Positions 16,698 to 25,910 of a stretch of 64,000 bases of DNA are shown one piece after another. The DNA is from Allomuricauda sp. M10 (GTDB lineage: Bacteria > Bacteroidota > Bacteroidia > Flavobacteriales > Flavobacteriaceae), in assembly GCF_020782875.1 (NCBI RefSeq), contig NZ_JAJGBN010000003.1, positions 413,716 to 477,715 of the forward strand. Reading direction: 5' to 3'. The translations under genes were made by a program, and so were the position numbers. A model generated the notes under the pieces. It was not told where the DNA came from. It searched no databases and was given only the letters and a program-made list of their open reading frames with translations. The first letter of the stretch is position 1; the number at the start of each line of letters is the position of its first letter.

Positions 16698-17150
16698 ATG
16701 GGAAAAAGAAAACTGATTTTAGGACTTTTCATGTTGATGGGAGCACTAACCTTTTCACAAAGTATAGACTACAATACCAAAAAAGGATATGCAGCCAATG
16801 GGTACGACGTGGTTTCCTATTTTGATGGAAAGGCCATAGAAGGCTTAAAAGAATTTACTGCCGCCTATGATGGGGTGAACTACAAATTTGCAAATGCATC
16901 CCATTTAGAAAAATTCAAAGCGGATCCCAAGGCTTTCCTTCCCGAGTATGGTGGATATTGTGCCTATGCGGTTGCTGTTTCGGGTAAAAAGGTAAGTGTG
17001 AACCCGAAAACCTTTGAAATTCGGGATGGCAAGTTGTACCTGTTCTACAATTCAGGAAGTACGAACACCTTGGCACTTTGGCTCAAAGAGTCGCCGGAAA
17101 ACCTTCAAAATAAAGCCGATACCAATTGGCAAAAAATAAAGAATAACTAA
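16698..17150 (+). CDS. Secreted YHS-domain protein
   Basis: A 150-residue protein with an N-terminal signal peptide (about 20 residues, ending near TFSQ) and a YHS domain. Visible hallmarks are the NGYDVVSYFDGKA segment, VNYKFANASHLEKFKADP and GGYCAYAVA. YHS domains are often metal-related and occur with copper or redox proteins; the function of this exported form is not established. It is divergent from the sulfur operon and shares its upstream region. The length is typical for exported YHS proteins in this phylum. Confidence 0.85.
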   Translation: MGKRKLILGLFMLMGALTFSQSIDYNTKKGYAANGYDVVSYFDGKAIEGLKEFTAAYDGVNYKFANASHLEKFKADPKAFLPEYGGYCAYAVAVSGKKVSVNPKTFEIRDGKLYLFYNSGSTNTLALWLKESPENLQNKADTNWQKIKNN

Positions 17151-17156
17151 TTTTTG

Positions 17157-17285
17157 ATGGAACGACCCACTAAAAAGCTTGGGGTATTCAAGACAGTAAA
17201 TGTGGAGTTGGCAACCTTATACCTTGGATTTTCTTTCTATCTTATGTTCCAATTCATCAAAAAACTAAATTCAATCAAACTCTAA
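17157..17285 (+). CDS. Possible 42-residue small membrane protein
   Basis: An ATG at 17157, seven bases after the YHS gene, opens a 42-codon frame whose TAA at 17283-17285 shares one base with the ATG of the next gene. The product would be basic at both ends with one hydrophobic stretch (ATLYLGFSFYLMFQFI). The tight stop-start overlap suggests translational coupling, but a frame of this length can occur by chance. No known family was recognised. Confidence 0.35.
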   Translation: MERPTKKLGVFKTVNVELATLYLGFSFYLMFQFIKKLNSIKL

Positions 17286-17776
17286 TGACCCTATTCAAAT
17301 CTTCTTTGGATACCCTTGAACAATTCAAGCAGGTACTGTTGGGATTGCCCAAGGATTGTTACGCTCAGTCGTGCAACGTACTTTCCAATTCCAGTATTGG
17401 GCAACACACCCGTCATATCATTGAACTGTACCTCTGTTTGTTGCAAGGTTATGATACCGCCGATGTGTCATACGACCGCAGAAAGCGTGACCTTCAAATT
17501 GAACAGGACCTTTCTTTTGCCATCCAACAACTGGAATTTATTCAAGCACAATTGGATCGCCCGAACAAATCCATTAAGATCAGTTATGAATTGGCCGGTT
17601 GCGAAACCTGTTTGGATTCCAATTATTTTAGGGAAGTCATGTACAATCTGGAGCATACCATTCATCATCAGGCTTTGATCAAAGTGGGTATTGAGCATTT
17701 TACTAGTTTGCAACTCCCGGAATCCTTCGGTGTGGCACCTTCTACCATGCAATACAGGGAAACATGTGCACAGTAA
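17285..17776 (+). CDS. DinB-superfamily protein
   Basis: A 163-residue four-helix-bundle protein of the DinB/YfiT-like type. Metal-ligand candidates are the His residues in IGQHTRHIIE and in LEHTIHHQALIKVG, which match the spacing of DinB-like metal sites. Members of this superfamily include thiol-dependent S-transferases and many uncharacterised proteins. It overlaps the following NRDE gene by 13 bases, so the two are probably translated from one message. There is no signal peptide. The exact activity is unknown. Confidence 0.75.
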   Translation: MTLFKSSLDTLEQFKQVLLGLPKDCYAQSCNVLSNSSIGQHTRHIIELYLCLLQGYDTADVSYDRRKRDLQIEQDLSFAIQQLEFIQAQLDRPNKSIKISYELAGCETCLDSNYFREVMYNLEHTIHHQALIKVGIEHFTSLQLPESFGVAPSTMQYRETCAQ

Positions 17777-18480
17777 GTTTCATATCAAAGGGAAATACCT
17801 ATTACATTACTTCCAATAGGGATGAACATGTTTCCAGACCAATTTCACATGTTCCCAAGGAAGAGACCATTGGTTCATTGAAACAGTTGTTTCCCAAAGA
17901 TCCCAAAGCTGGTGGAACTTGGTTTACCGTGAATGAATTTGGAGCTGTGGGAGTATTATTGAATGGTGCCTTTGTGCGACATACCCCGCAAGGAAATTAT
18001 GCGAGGAGTAGGGGATTGATACTTTTGGAGGTGCTTGCTTCCAAAAACCCTGTTGTGGTGTTGGAACAAATAGATCTATATCAAATCGAACCCTTTACCT
18101 TAGTGTTGTTCACTTCTCAATTGTTGGAATTTCGTTGGGATGGAACACAAAAATATTTTAGGCCTTTGGATAAGGCGCAAAACCACATTTGGTCCTCCGC
18201 CACACTTTATCAACATGAAGTGATGGAACATAGAGCGAAGTTATTTTCCCAATTTGTAGAGGGAAATGACCAAATCAGTGCCAAGGACGTGATGGCTTTT
18301 CATTCCAACAACCATAATGATTATGAGAACGGATTTGTAATCGACCGCGAAACCGGATTGAAGACCTTTAGCGTTACCCAAGTGGTGTTGCATGAGGACG
18401 AAATTCTGATGCGGCATGCCGATTTGCTCAACGATAGCATTTATGAGGTTCCGTTTTCCTCCCGTCAATTATTGGTATAA
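17764..18480 (+). CDS. NRDE (TANGO2-like) family protein
   Basis: A 238-residue protein beginning MCTVSFI with the family motif TSNRDEH near residues 20-26 and a GTWFTVNEFGAVGVLLN segment. These define the NRDE/TANGO2 family. The Cys2 position resembles an N-terminal nucleophile, but the biochemical role of bacterial members is unsettled. It overlaps the DinB-like gene by 13 bases and is followed 5 bases later by an ATP-grasp gene, so all three appear to form one operon. Confidence 0.85.
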   Translation: MCTVSFISKGNTYYITSNRDEHVSRPISHVPKEETIGSLKQLFPKDPKAGGTWFTVNEFGAVGVLLNGAFVRHTPQGNYARSRGLILLEVLASKNPVVVLEQIDLYQIEPFTLVLFTSQLLEFRWDGTQKYFRPLDKAQNHIWSSATLYQHEVMEHRAKLFSQFVEGNDQISAKDVMAFHSNNHNDYENGFVIDRETGLKTFSVTQVVLHEDEILMRHADLLNDSIYEVPFSSRQLLV

Positions 18481-18485
18481 AAACG

Positions 18486-19535
18486 ATGGATTCCCTCAAA
18501 CTTACCTGGCACAGGATTACCCATTGGGAGTATTGGCCCTTTTGGCTCGTATACTATCCTATGTTCCCGGTTTGGTTGTACTATTCCTTTAAGGCTAGAT
18601 CTATTTTCTTTTTCAATGCGGCCAATCCAACTATGAAAAATGGCGGCATGGCCATGGAATCCAAAATGGTGATCTATAATATGATCCCACAGCAATACAT
18701 CCCAAAGACGGTTTATGTTCCAAAGGAACAATCTCCAGAATTGGCTTTGGGAAAGGTATTGTCCTCGGATATTGGTTTTCCCTTTATAGCCAAACCCGAT
18801 ATGGGCATGAAGGCATTTGGGGTGGAGAAAATTCACAATAAGGACGAATTCAAGAGCTATGTGTCATGGAGTCCATCCAATTTTTTGGTGCAGGAGCTTA
18901 TTCCCTACCAGAAAGAGGTAGGTATTTTTTATATCCGCAAACCAGGGGAGGAACAAGGTACCATTACGGGAATCGTTTCGAAGGAATTCTTGTCTGTTAA
19001 AGGCGATGGTAAAAGCACCTTGTTGCAACTCATCAAGAAAAATCCAAGGAGCCACTTACAGTTAAAACCCCTCCGGAAGAAATTCGGTGAGCGACTGAAC
19101 GAGGTGCTTTCTGAAGGGGAGGATTTGATCTTGGTACCTTACGGCAGCCATACGCGGGGTGCCAAATTTGTGGATATCAGTCATCGCATCAATGAAGACT
19201 TAACACGGACAATACATGCCATCTGCGGGCAAATGGAGGATTTTCATTATGGTCGATTGGATGTGCTATACAATACTTTTGAGGAGCTGTGCGAAGGGAA
19301 AAATTTTAAGGTGATTGAGATTAACGGAACAGGAGGGGAGGCCACCCATATTTATGATCCCAAACACTCCATTTTCTGGGCCTGGAAAGAAGTGGCCAGG
19401 CACTGGGGTTTACTGAACGAGATCAGTATTTTGAACCATCAAAAGGGACATTCTTACCTAAGTTTTAAGGATGGTAGGGCCATGCTCAAACAAAACGGGC
19501 AGAACCAAGCTCGTATACGCATGAGTTTCCACTAG
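18486..19535 (+). CDS. ATP-grasp domain protein
   Basis: A 349-residue protein. The N-terminal 50 residues contain a hydrophobic, aromatic-rich segment (WPFWLVYYPMFPVWLYY) that may lie against the membrane. The rest shows an ATP-grasp pattern: FPFIAKPDMGMKAFGVEKI as the nucleotide-binding region, a central NFLVQELIPYQKEVGIFY segment and a C-terminal FKVIEINGTGGEATHIYD metal-binding segment. ATP-grasp ligases join a carboxylate to an amine or thiol; the substrate is not known. It converges with the TlpA-like gene, the stop codons overlapping in CTAG. Confidence 0.78.
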   Translation: MDSLKLTWHRITHWEYWPFWLVYYPMFPVWLYYSFKARSIFFFNAANPTMKNGGMAMESKMVIYNMIPQQYIPKTVYVPKEQSPELALGKVLSSDIGFPFIAKPDMGMKAFGVEKIHNKDEFKSYVSWSPSNFLVQELIPYQKEVGIFYIRKPGEEQGTITGIVSKEFLSVKGDGKSTLLQLIKKNPRSHLQLKPLRKKFGERLNEVLSEGEDLILVPYGSHTRGAKFVDISHRINEDLTRTIHAICGQMEDFHYGRLDVLYNTFEELCEGKNFKVIEINGTGGEATHIYDPKHSIFWAWKEVARHWGLLNEISILNHQKGHSYLSFKDGRAMLKQNGQNQARIRMSFH

Positions 19536-21094
19536 TTTTCCATCAAACCCAACAACTGTTCTTCCGCACCTTGTCCGGGTCTATCGGCATATCTATTTAC
19601 CAACTTCCCTTCTGGATTATAGATCAAATAATGGGGTATAGTCTCAATTCCAAGCTCTTCGATGACCTTTGATACATTGCCATTTTCAATAAAATAATTT
19701 TGGCTATCTATGATTCCGTCCTTCTCCATGGCTTTTCCCCAAAGTTCTTTTTTGTCGTAGGAACTGATGTAAATGAACTCTACATTCTTATTTGCCAAAC
19801 GCTTTTTCATGGTTATGGAGGCTGGCATGTTTTCCCTACAAGGTCGGCACCAACTAGCCCAAAAATCAATATAGAGCCATTTGCCAAGATTCTTTTTCAG
19901 CATGTTTGAATAGGTGGTGGTATCACTTTGGATATTGGTTAGGATCAAGGTGTTCGATTTGCTGAAATCCAGTTTGTATTTTTTCTGGAAGGCATTCAAT
20001 TTTTCTGGATTGGTGGTGTTTTGTTGGAGCTTTTTAAAATAATTTTCCTTGTCCTTTACTTTGAAATTTTGTCCAATTCCCTCATAAGTTTTGAACAACA
20101 AATGGTTTTTTGCGGTTTGGTTCAGGCGATTATCGGCCAAGATAGAATCGAAACGGATGCGTGAATCGATATAGGAACCTCCCGACCCGCCATGATTTTC
20201 CGTAATCAAGTTGAGATCATACTTAGTGATTTGGTCCAAATAATCTCGGAAAAATGAAAAGGTCATGAGGGAATCTGTTTTGTACAGATCAAAGGAAACT
20301 GGTGGTTCCATCTGGTCATCACCAAGCAAGGATTGATTTACTTTTAACCAATCGGCAATCGGTTTCATGGTTTTATGGGTCTCCATCAACATGTCCAATG
20401 CATCTTTTCGATATTTATAGTGCTCATCTGACAAAATATTGGATTGATAAAGGGAATCCAAATAAGCCATTTCCCTATCAAAATCAATTTTTGCCAATTG
20501 ATAATAATGAACCGAACGTTCATCGAAACTTGCAATACCATCATCATGGGCAAGCATATTCCCTAATAAAATGAGGCTGTGACTGGTGTATTTGTTGTCA
20601 AAGAGTTCAGCTAGTCGATGTTTGTTATAGTTTAATTCCCAATCATTTACGGTTCTGTTCGTAATCTTTGCTTCAGGGATAAGATGGTTATAGGTAAACA
20701 GTACAGTATCTCCTTTTTTTACCAAAAAGGTTTCTTTGATGGAAGTGAAAAAGTTTTGGGTAGCTAACTCCAAAAACTCTGAGTATGTTTCAACGATCAA
20801 AGTGTCATTGGTGTTCGGTTTGGGAATCCAAAGTTTTTCATTGTTCATGTGATCTAAATAGGAAAAACCCCTATTCGGGTGGATGGCTCTGGGTCCGGAG
20901 CTGTCCTTTACCGATTTTCCAACACTATCCTGGGCCATGAGATGCACATATTCGGCAGGGGCATCAATGGATATCAGAACCACTTGGTTGGGTTTGATGA
21001 GCGGCGTATCCAATATAGGTAGCTCCTTTTTGCAGGAAGATAAAAAGACCGTTATAGTAAAAACGATAATGGAGAAAAAACTCTTGTTAAACAT
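19532..21094 (-). CDS. TlpA-like thioredoxin-fold lipoprotein
   Basis: A 520-residue protein with a lipoprotein signal peptide ending in SSC (Cys21). A long N-terminal region of about 370 residues, without recognised domains, precedes a C-terminal thioredoxin fold with the redox motif WCRPC (in DFWASWCRPCRENMPAS) and a later IETIPHYLIYN cis-Pro segment. Such proteins face the periplasm and reduce or oxidise cysteine pairs. The large N-terminal part is usual for Bacteroidota TlpA proteins but unassigned here. It converges with the ATP-grasp gene. Confidence 0.85.
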   Translation of the reverse strand: MFNKSFFSIIVFTITVFLSSCKKELPILDTPLIKPNQVVLISIDAPAEYVHLMAQDSVGKSVKDSSGPRAIHPNRGFSYLDHMNNEKLWIPKPNTNDTLIVETYSEFLELATQNFFTSIKETFLVKKGDTVLFTYNHLIPEAKITNRTVNDWELNYNKHRLAELFDNKYTSHSLILLGNMLAHDDGIASFDERSVHYYQLAKIDFDREMAYLDSLYQSNILSDEHYKYRKDALDMLMETHKTMKPIADWLKVNQSLLGDDQMEPPVSFDLYKTDSLMTFSFFRDYLDQITKYDLNLITENHGGSGGSYIDSRIRFDSILADNRLNQTAKNHLLFKTYEGIGQNFKVKDKENYFKKLQQNTTNPEKLNAFQKKYKLDFSKSNTLILTNIQSDTTTYSNMLKKNLGKWLYIDFWASWCRPCRENMPASITMKKRLANKNVEFIYISSYDKKELWGKAMEKDGIIDSQNYFIENGNVSKVIEELGIETIPHYLIYNPEGKLVNRYADRPGQGAEEQLLGLMEN

Positions 21095-21152
21095 TGAAAA
21101 TGAGAGGTTTCCTTAAAAATAGGAATATTTGGAGGAAAAAAGATTGAAGTGA

Positions 21153-21626
21153 TCAAAGGATTTCCTTAATGTAGTCTTTCATAGACTCCGGGGTGCTGAC
21201 GGGCGCAAAGCGTTTTACCGGAGTTCCCTGTTTATCCACCACAAATTTGGTGAAGTTCCATTTAATGGCACTGCCCAACAATCCCTTTAGTTCAGATTTA
21301 AGGTACTTAAAAATGGGATGGGTGTTTTTGCCATTCACTTCGATTTTGGCAAACATAGGGAAGCTCACACCGTAATTCAATTGGCAAAATTCTTCGATTT
21401 CGTCCGCAGTTCCTGGTTCTTGATTCCCGAACTGGTTGCAAGGAAACCCCAAGATAACCAACCCTTGATCTTTGTAGGTTTCGTACAGTTTTTCCAATCC
21501 TTCATATTGTGGGGTCAGCCCACACTTACTGGCCGTATTCACCACAATTACGGTTTTACCCTTGTAGGTTGACATGGATTTCAAGGTGCCATCCAAACGT
21601 TCTGCTTCAAAGTCGTAAAAGGTCAT
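21153..21626 (-). CDS. Glutathione peroxidase-family thiol peroxidase
   Basis: A 157-residue protein with the GPx signature. The peroxidatic Cys lies in [12 protein letters not shown], with the catalytic Gln in [12 protein letters not shown] and the Trp-Asn pair in [10 protein letters not shown]. There is Cys, not selenocysteine, at the active site. Such enzymes usually reduce hydroperoxides using thioredoxin or low-molecular-weight thiols. There is no signal peptide. It is 43 bases after the YpdA-type reductase gene on the same strand, which may link it to thiol redox control. Confidence 0.95.
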   Translation of the reverse strand: MTFYDFEAERLDGTLKSMSTYKGKTVIVVNTASKCGLTPQYEGLEKLYETYKDQGLVILGFPCNQFGNQEPGTADEIEEFCQLNYGVSFPMFAKIEVNGKNTHPIFKYLKSELKGLLGSAIKWNFTKFVVDKQGTPVKRFAPVSTPESMKDYIKEIL

Positions 21627-21669
21627 GGTTCAAGAATTTAGCTTCCTAAAGTTAAGCATTCTTTTACGC

Positions 21670-22638
21670 TTATTGCCTTTTTTGAAGAATTGCCTGCATG
21701 ATTATCGGTGCATGGATACGGGAATTTTCAATGAACCATTTATGGGTTTCCATCCCTCCACAGATTACTCCCGCCAAGAAAAGTCCTGGAATATTGGTCT
21801 CCATAGTTTCTGGGTCATAAGTAGGCAATCGCTTTTCGTCATCCGAAAGGGTAATCCCTAATTTTTCCAAAAATTCGAAGTTGGGCATATAACCCGTCAA
21901 CGCCAACACAAAGTCGTTGTCTAACGACACATCTCCATCGGGAGTGTTTATAATGATATCGTTTGGAGTGATTTCCTTTACGGTTGCATGGTAATAAGCC
22001 TTAATGCTGCCTTCCTCGATCCGGTTGATAATATCCGGTCTCACCCAATATTTAACCCTTTGACCCACTTCAGGCCCGCGAATGATCAAGGTTACCTGGG
22101 CCCCTTTTCGCCAGCATTCCAAAGCCGCATCAATGGCGGAATTGCTAGCACCGATCACAGCCACCTTTTGGCCTGCATAAAAATGGGGGTCGTTGTAGTA
22201 ATGGGAAACCTTGGGCAAATCTTCACCAGGTACATTCATTTTGTTGGGGAGATCATAAAATCCGGTGGCCACCACCACATTTTTGGCGCGATACTGGTTT
22301 TTATTGGATTCCACGAAAAAGAAATCCGCTTGTTTTTCCACCTTCAACACCGTTTCAAACAGCTGGATGTTCAATTGGTTGGAGGTCACGATTCTTCTAT
22401 AGTATTCCAAGGCCTCGCTACGTTTGGGCTTGGCTTCCTTGCTGATAAAAGGAATTTCATCGATTTCCAATTTTTCTGAAGAGGAGAAAAATTGCATGTT
22501 CACAGGATAATTGAAAAGGGAATTTACAATAGGTCCCTTCTCGATGATGATGTAGCTCAAGCCCTGTTTTTTTGCCTCCAATCCACAGGCAATACCAATG
22601 GGTCCGCCTCCGATAATGGCAACATCAAATTCCTGCAT
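21670..22638 (-). CDS. ypdA: YpdA-type bacillithiol disulfide reductase
   Basis: A 322-residue flavoprotein with an FAD-binding GGGPIGIACGLEA motif at the N-terminus and an NADPH-type GASNSAIDAALE motif in the middle. It resembles thioredoxin reductase but lacks its CxxC pair, as in YpdA enzymes that reduce oxidised bacillithiol. It shares one base with the upstream rpe gene, so the two are co-transcribed, and the peroxidase gene follows. Assignment to YpdA is by overall pattern; bacillithiol synthesis genes are not in the window. Confidence 0.82.
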   Translation of the reverse strand: MQEFDVAIIGGGPIGIACGLEAKKQGLSYIIIEKGPIVNSLFNYPVNMQFFSSSEKLEIDEIPFISKEAKPKRSEALEYYRRIVTSNQLNIQLFETVLKVEKQADFFFVESNKNQYRAKNVVVATGFYDLPNKMNVPGEDLPKVSHYYNDPHFYAGQKVAVIGASNSAIDAALECWRKGAQVTLIIRGPEVGQRVKYWVRPDIINRIEEGSIKAYYHATVKEITPNDIIINTPDGDVSLDNDFVLALTGYMPNFEFLEKLGITLSDDEKRLPTYDPETMETNIPGLFLAGVICGGMETHKWFIENSRIHAPIIMQAILQKRQ

Positions 22639-23297
22639 TATGCTATGGCTTCTTTTAATTGTTTGATGGTTTCTGTAGGTTGTTCACTTTTGAACACAAA
22701 ACTACCGGCTACCAAGGCATCCGCCCCGTGGTCGATCAACTTTTTTGCATTGCCAGCATTTACCCCGCCATCAATTTCGATCAAGGCACTGGAATTTTTC
22801 CTTTCGATCAAATTTTTAAGGTCCTTTACCTTTTGATAGGTGTTCTCAATAAAGGATTGACCTCCAAAACCAGGGTTTACACTCATCACGATCACAATAT
22901 CGATATCTTGGATCGTATCTTCCAAAAGATTGATGGAGGTATGGGGGTTTAGGGCTACACCCGCCTTCATCCCTTCGGCCTTTATAGCTTGTAAAGTGCG
23001 ATGTAAATGTGGACATGCCTCATAATGTACGGTAAGGTGATGTACACCAAGGTCCGCAAAGGTTTTGATGTAGCGGTCCGGATCTACAATCATCAAATGG
23101 GTGTCCAACGGTTTTTTTGCATGTTTAGCAATGGCTTCCACAACGGGCATTCCAAAGGAAATGTTGGGGACAAAAACACCATCCATGATATCCAAATGAA
23201 ACCAATCGGCCTCACTTTGGTTCACCATTTCTATTTCATGTTGGAGATTGGCAAAGTCAGATGCCAATAGGGAAGGTGCTATGATTTTTTTGCTCAT
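22638..23297 (-). CDS. rpe: Ribulose-phosphate 3-epimerase
   Basis: A 219-residue TIM-barrel enzyme that interconverts ribulose 5-phosphate and xylulose 5-phosphate in the pentose phosphate pathway. The start MSKKIIAPSLLASDFANL is family-typical. Metal and substrate motifs follow: HLDIMDGVFVPNISFG, THLMI and VNPGFGGQSFI. The IDGGVNAGNA phosphate-binding segment is near the C-terminus. A -7-like box TACCTTTG lies 24-31 bases upstream. It overlaps the following ypdA gene by one base. Confidence 0.97.
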   Translation of the reverse strand: MSKKIIAPSLLASDFANLQHEIEMVNQSEADWFHLDIMDGVFVPNISFGMPVVEAIAKHAKKPLDTHLMIVDPDRYIKTFADLGVHHLTVHYEACPHLHRTLQAIKAEGMKAGVALNPHTSINLLEDTIQDIDIVIVMSVNPGFGGQSFIENTYQKVKDLKNLIERKNSSALIEIDGGVNAGNAKKLIDHGADALVAGSFVFKSEQPTETIKQLKEAIA

Positions 23298-23320
23298 GAG
23301 TGGACCAAAATTGTTCCATA

Positions 23321-23328
23321 CAAAGGTA
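23321..23328 (-). promoter_or_regulatory. Predicted -7 promoter element of rpe
   Basis: TACCTTTG on the reverse strand matches TAnnTTTG exactly, 24-31 bases upstream of the rpe start. A TTG lies only 14 bases farther upstream, shorter than the usual 17-23 spacing. Confidence 0.35.
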
Positions 23329-23371
23329 GTGAAATGTTAAATCAATATCCTGTTTTGAAGTGGAGCTTACC

Positions 23372-24640
23372 TTAATTTCCCGTTGTTTCCATAGAAACCG
23401 GCCCATAAACAGCGTCTCTGAACTTTTTGTGCAACGTTCCATTGAAGGGAAATATCTGAACAAAGAAAACAGCAGTAAGCTTATTTATCGGGTCTACCCA
23501 AAAGAGGGTACTTGCAGCCCCATCCCAGAAAAACTCACCGACAACCCCATTGTTCTCCTTTGTTGAGACAGGTGGTCTCAACCTGACGGCAAAGTCTATC
23601 CCAAATCCCATCTGTCCTTTACTGGGCAACCAAGACCGATCTTTGATGTTTTCGTCCAGATGGTTTGTGGCCATCAACTCTACGGTCTCGGGTTCAAGAA
23701 TTTTTACGCCGTTCAATGATCCTTTGTTTACCAGCATCTGGGCAAATGTCATGTAATCGTCTAAGGTTGAGGTCAGGCCCCATCCGCCTGGTGTAAGTTT
23801 CCATTTTCCATAATTGTATGCGTGGGATTTCTGGTCATCTTGTTGGTCCAAAAAACCCAGATTATCATGGGAATAGGTTGCCGACATTCTTTTTCGGTCA
23901 GATTTAGGTACAAAATATCGGGTTTCCTTCATGTTTAAGGGGCCCAGTACATGCTCTTGCAGGTATTCCGCATAGGGTTGGCCAGAAATGCGTTCCACCA
24001 GAAAAGCCTGTATATCAACGGATGGGCCATACTCCCATTTTTCTTCTGGTTGAAACCATAGGGGAACCCTTCCCAACCTTGCGGCCATTTGGTCCAGATC
24101 GTTTTCCCAGTTAAAAGGGTCTGCAAGGCGAAGGGCCGTACTCAATCTTGGAATATCATTTCTAGTTGTGAAACCACCTGTATGCCTTGTAATATCCCTG
24201 ATGGTAACGGGTCGTTTGATAGGCTCCAGAATCATTTTTCCGGTGGAATCCACACCTTTGTACACCTGCATGTTAGCAAACTCTGGTGCATATTTTTCCA
24301 AAGGGTCGTCCAACTTGAACTTTCCCTTCTCGTGCAAGCTCATCAACGCAGTTCCTGTTATTGGCTTGGTCATGGAGTAGATCTGTACCAAGGTATTGCG
24401 CTCCATAGGTTTTCGTTTCTGTAGGTCGGCATATCCAAAAGCATTGTAATAAACTTCTTTTCCTTTTTCATAGATAAGTGCAGATACTCCGGCTACGTCC
24501 CTGTTGTCCACAAAGCTTTTAAGGGTAGAATCCAATCTTTTTATGGACTTTTCGGTTATAATCGATTGGGCGTTCTCTTGAGCTATGCCCATTTCTATTA
24601 CCGAGAAGGCTATGAAAAAAAGGTGAAGTATTTGTTTCAT
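23372..24640 (-). CDS. Secreted serine hydrolase, class C beta-lactamase family
   Basis: A 422-residue protein with a signal peptide (MKQILHLFFIAFS...IAQ). It belongs to the beta-lactamase/DD-peptidase-like serine hydrolases. The nucleophile motif is SMTK (in VQIYSMTKPITGTALM) and the Tyr motif is YGPS (EKWEYGPSVDIQAF). Members hydrolyse esters, peptides or beta-lactams, so antibiotic resistance should not be assumed from the fold. No neighbour on the same strand overlaps it. The substrate is unknown. Confidence 0.9.
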   Translation of the reverse strand: MKQILHLFFIAFSVIEMGIAQENAQSIITEKSIKRLDSTLKSFVDNRDVAGVSALIYEKGKEVYYNAFGYADLQKRKPMERNTLVQIYSMTKPITGTALMSLHEKGKFKLDDPLEKYAPEFANMQVYKGVDSTGKMILEPIKRPVTIRDITRHTGGFTTRNDIPRLSTALRLADPFNWENDLDQMAARLGRVPLWFQPEEKWEYGPSVDIQAFLVERISGQPYAEYLQEHVLGPLNMKETRYFVPKSDRKRMSATYSHDNLGFLDQQDDQKSHAYNYGKWKLTPGGWGLTSTLDDYMTFAQMLVNKGSLNGVKILEPETVELMATNHLDENIKDRSWLPSKGQMGFGIDFAVRLRPPVSTKENNGVVGEFFWDGAASTLFWVDPINKLTAVFFVQIFPFNGTLHKKFRDAVYGPVSMETTGN

Positions 24641-24739
24641 GGTGTAAATGCAGTTGAATACCAGAAAGTTAACAAATAAAACGGATTTGAAAACTTTATT
24701 GAAAGATTTGGGTGAAGTTAGGAAAGGGGTAAAATGAAA

Positions 24740-24764
24740 AAACTCCGGTAATCAGCCGGAGTTT
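24740..24764 (-). terminator. Rho-independent terminator downstream of rpoD
   Basis: AAACTCCGG (24740-24748) and CCGGAGTTT (24756-24764) form a perfect 9-bp stem with a 7-base loop. On the reverse strand the stem is followed by a T-rich tail. It lies about 120 bases after the rpoD stop. Confidence 0.85.
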
Positions 24765-24885
24765 ATTCATCAATCAAAAAACGAACAGTCATGATAAACT
24801 GTTATAGTGTCTAAATTACAACTTTCCTGCCAAAAATCAAATTTAAGGATAGTTTAACTGTAATTTATTTGGTCAAATTAACATA

Positions 24886-25749
24886 TTATCCCAAATATGT
24901 CTTTAAAATCTTACTTCTTGAGGTGTGTTTTAGGCGACGGATGGCTTTTTCCTTGATTTGACGAACCCTCTCCCTGGTTAGGTCAAAAGTTTCACCGATT
25001 TCTTCCAAAGTCATGGAATGTTGTCCTGCCAATCCAAAATAAAGCCTGATAACATCTGCCTCACGAGGGGTCAAGGTCTCCAAGGCACGCTCAATTTCAG
25101 TACGAAGTGATTCGTGCAAAAGTTCCCTGTCCGGGTTAGGGGATTCCCCACTACGCAATACGTCGTAAAGGTTAGAATCCTCACCATCGATCAAAGGTGC
25201 ATCCATGGATACGTGACGCCCTGAATTTTTCAAGGATTGCTTCACATCTTCCACGGTCATGTCCAATTCTTTGGCAATTTCCTCTGCAGATGGGGTACGC
25301 TCGTGTGCTTGCTCCAAGAAAGCAAAGGTTTTGTTGATCTTGTTGATGGAACCGATCTTGTTCAACGGCAAACGAACGATACGGGATTGTTCGGCCAATG
25401 CCTGAAGAATGGATTGACGGATCCACCAAACTGCGTAAGAAATAAATTTAAAACCTCGGGTTTCGTCAAAACGTTGTGCGGCCTTGATCAATCCCAAGTT
25501 ACCCTCGTTGATCAAATCAGGAAGGGTCAAACCTTGGTTTTGGTATTGCTTGGCCACGGAAACAACGAACCTTAGGTTGGCTTTTGTCAATTTTTCCAGA
25601 GCTACCTGATCTCCCGCCTTAATCCGTTGTGCCAACTCCACCTCTTCATCAGCAGTGATCAAATCCACTTTACCGATTTCCTGCAAATACTTGTCCAACG
25701 ATGCGGTTTCCCTATTGGTAACCTGTTTTGTAATTTTTAACTGTCTCAT
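24886..25749 (-). CDS. rpoD: Primary RNA polymerase sigma factor, sigma-70 family
   Basis: A 287-residue sigma factor, the short form usual in Bacteroidota, with very little of region 1.1. Region 1.2 is [17 protein letters not shown]. Region 2 follows with [14 protein letters not shown] and [18 protein letters not shown], including the core and -10 contacts [15 protein letters not shown]. Region 4 holds the helix-turn-helix [20 protein letters not shown]. It is the expected housekeeping factor that reads TTG/TAnnTTTG promoters, several of which are visible in this window. Confidence 0.96.
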   Translation of the reverse strand: MRQLKITKQVTNRETASLDKYLQEIGKVDLITADEEVELAQRIKAGDQVALEKLTKANLRFVVSVAKQYQNQGLTLPDLINEGNLGLIKAAQRFDETRGFKFISYAVWWIRQSILQALAEQSRIVRLPLNKIGSINKINKTFAFLEQAHERTPSAEEIAKELDMTVEDVKQSLKNSGRHVSMDAPLIDGEDSNLYDVLRSGESPNPDRELLHESLRTEIERALETLTPREADVIRLYFGLAGQHSMTLEEIGETFDLTRERVRQIKEKAIRRLKHTSRSKILKTYLG

Positions 25750-25863
25750 CTAAAAATTTCCCTTCAAATTAAATTTGTGAGCAGAAGCTCATTAGGTTAT
25801 ACGTTGAAAAAACCAAAAAGTTACAATTCGATAAAAATTATTTTCAAATTTTTTAAAATAAGA

Positions 25864-25888
25864 AAACCCTGGAACTGGTCCAGGGTTT
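25864..25888 (-). terminator. Terminator downstream of pnp
   Basis: AAACCCTGGA (25864-25873) and TCCAGGGTTT (25879-25888) form a perfect 10-bp stem with a 5-base loop. A moderate T-rich stretch follows on the reverse strand. It is 23 bases past the pnp stop. Confidence 0.85.
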
Positions 25889-25910
25889 CACTTTATTTTG
25901 AAGAATGGAA

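Noticed and set aside
19532..19535. Functional antisense overlap of convergent stops (also at 1490-1493)
   Set aside because: Four-base CTAG/CTAA overlaps are simply compact convergent ends; nothing more can be supported.
23372..24640. Antibiotic-resistance beta-lactamase
   Set aside because: The SxxK serine-hydrolase fold is present, but the family is broad and nothing shows beta-lactam hydrolysis.
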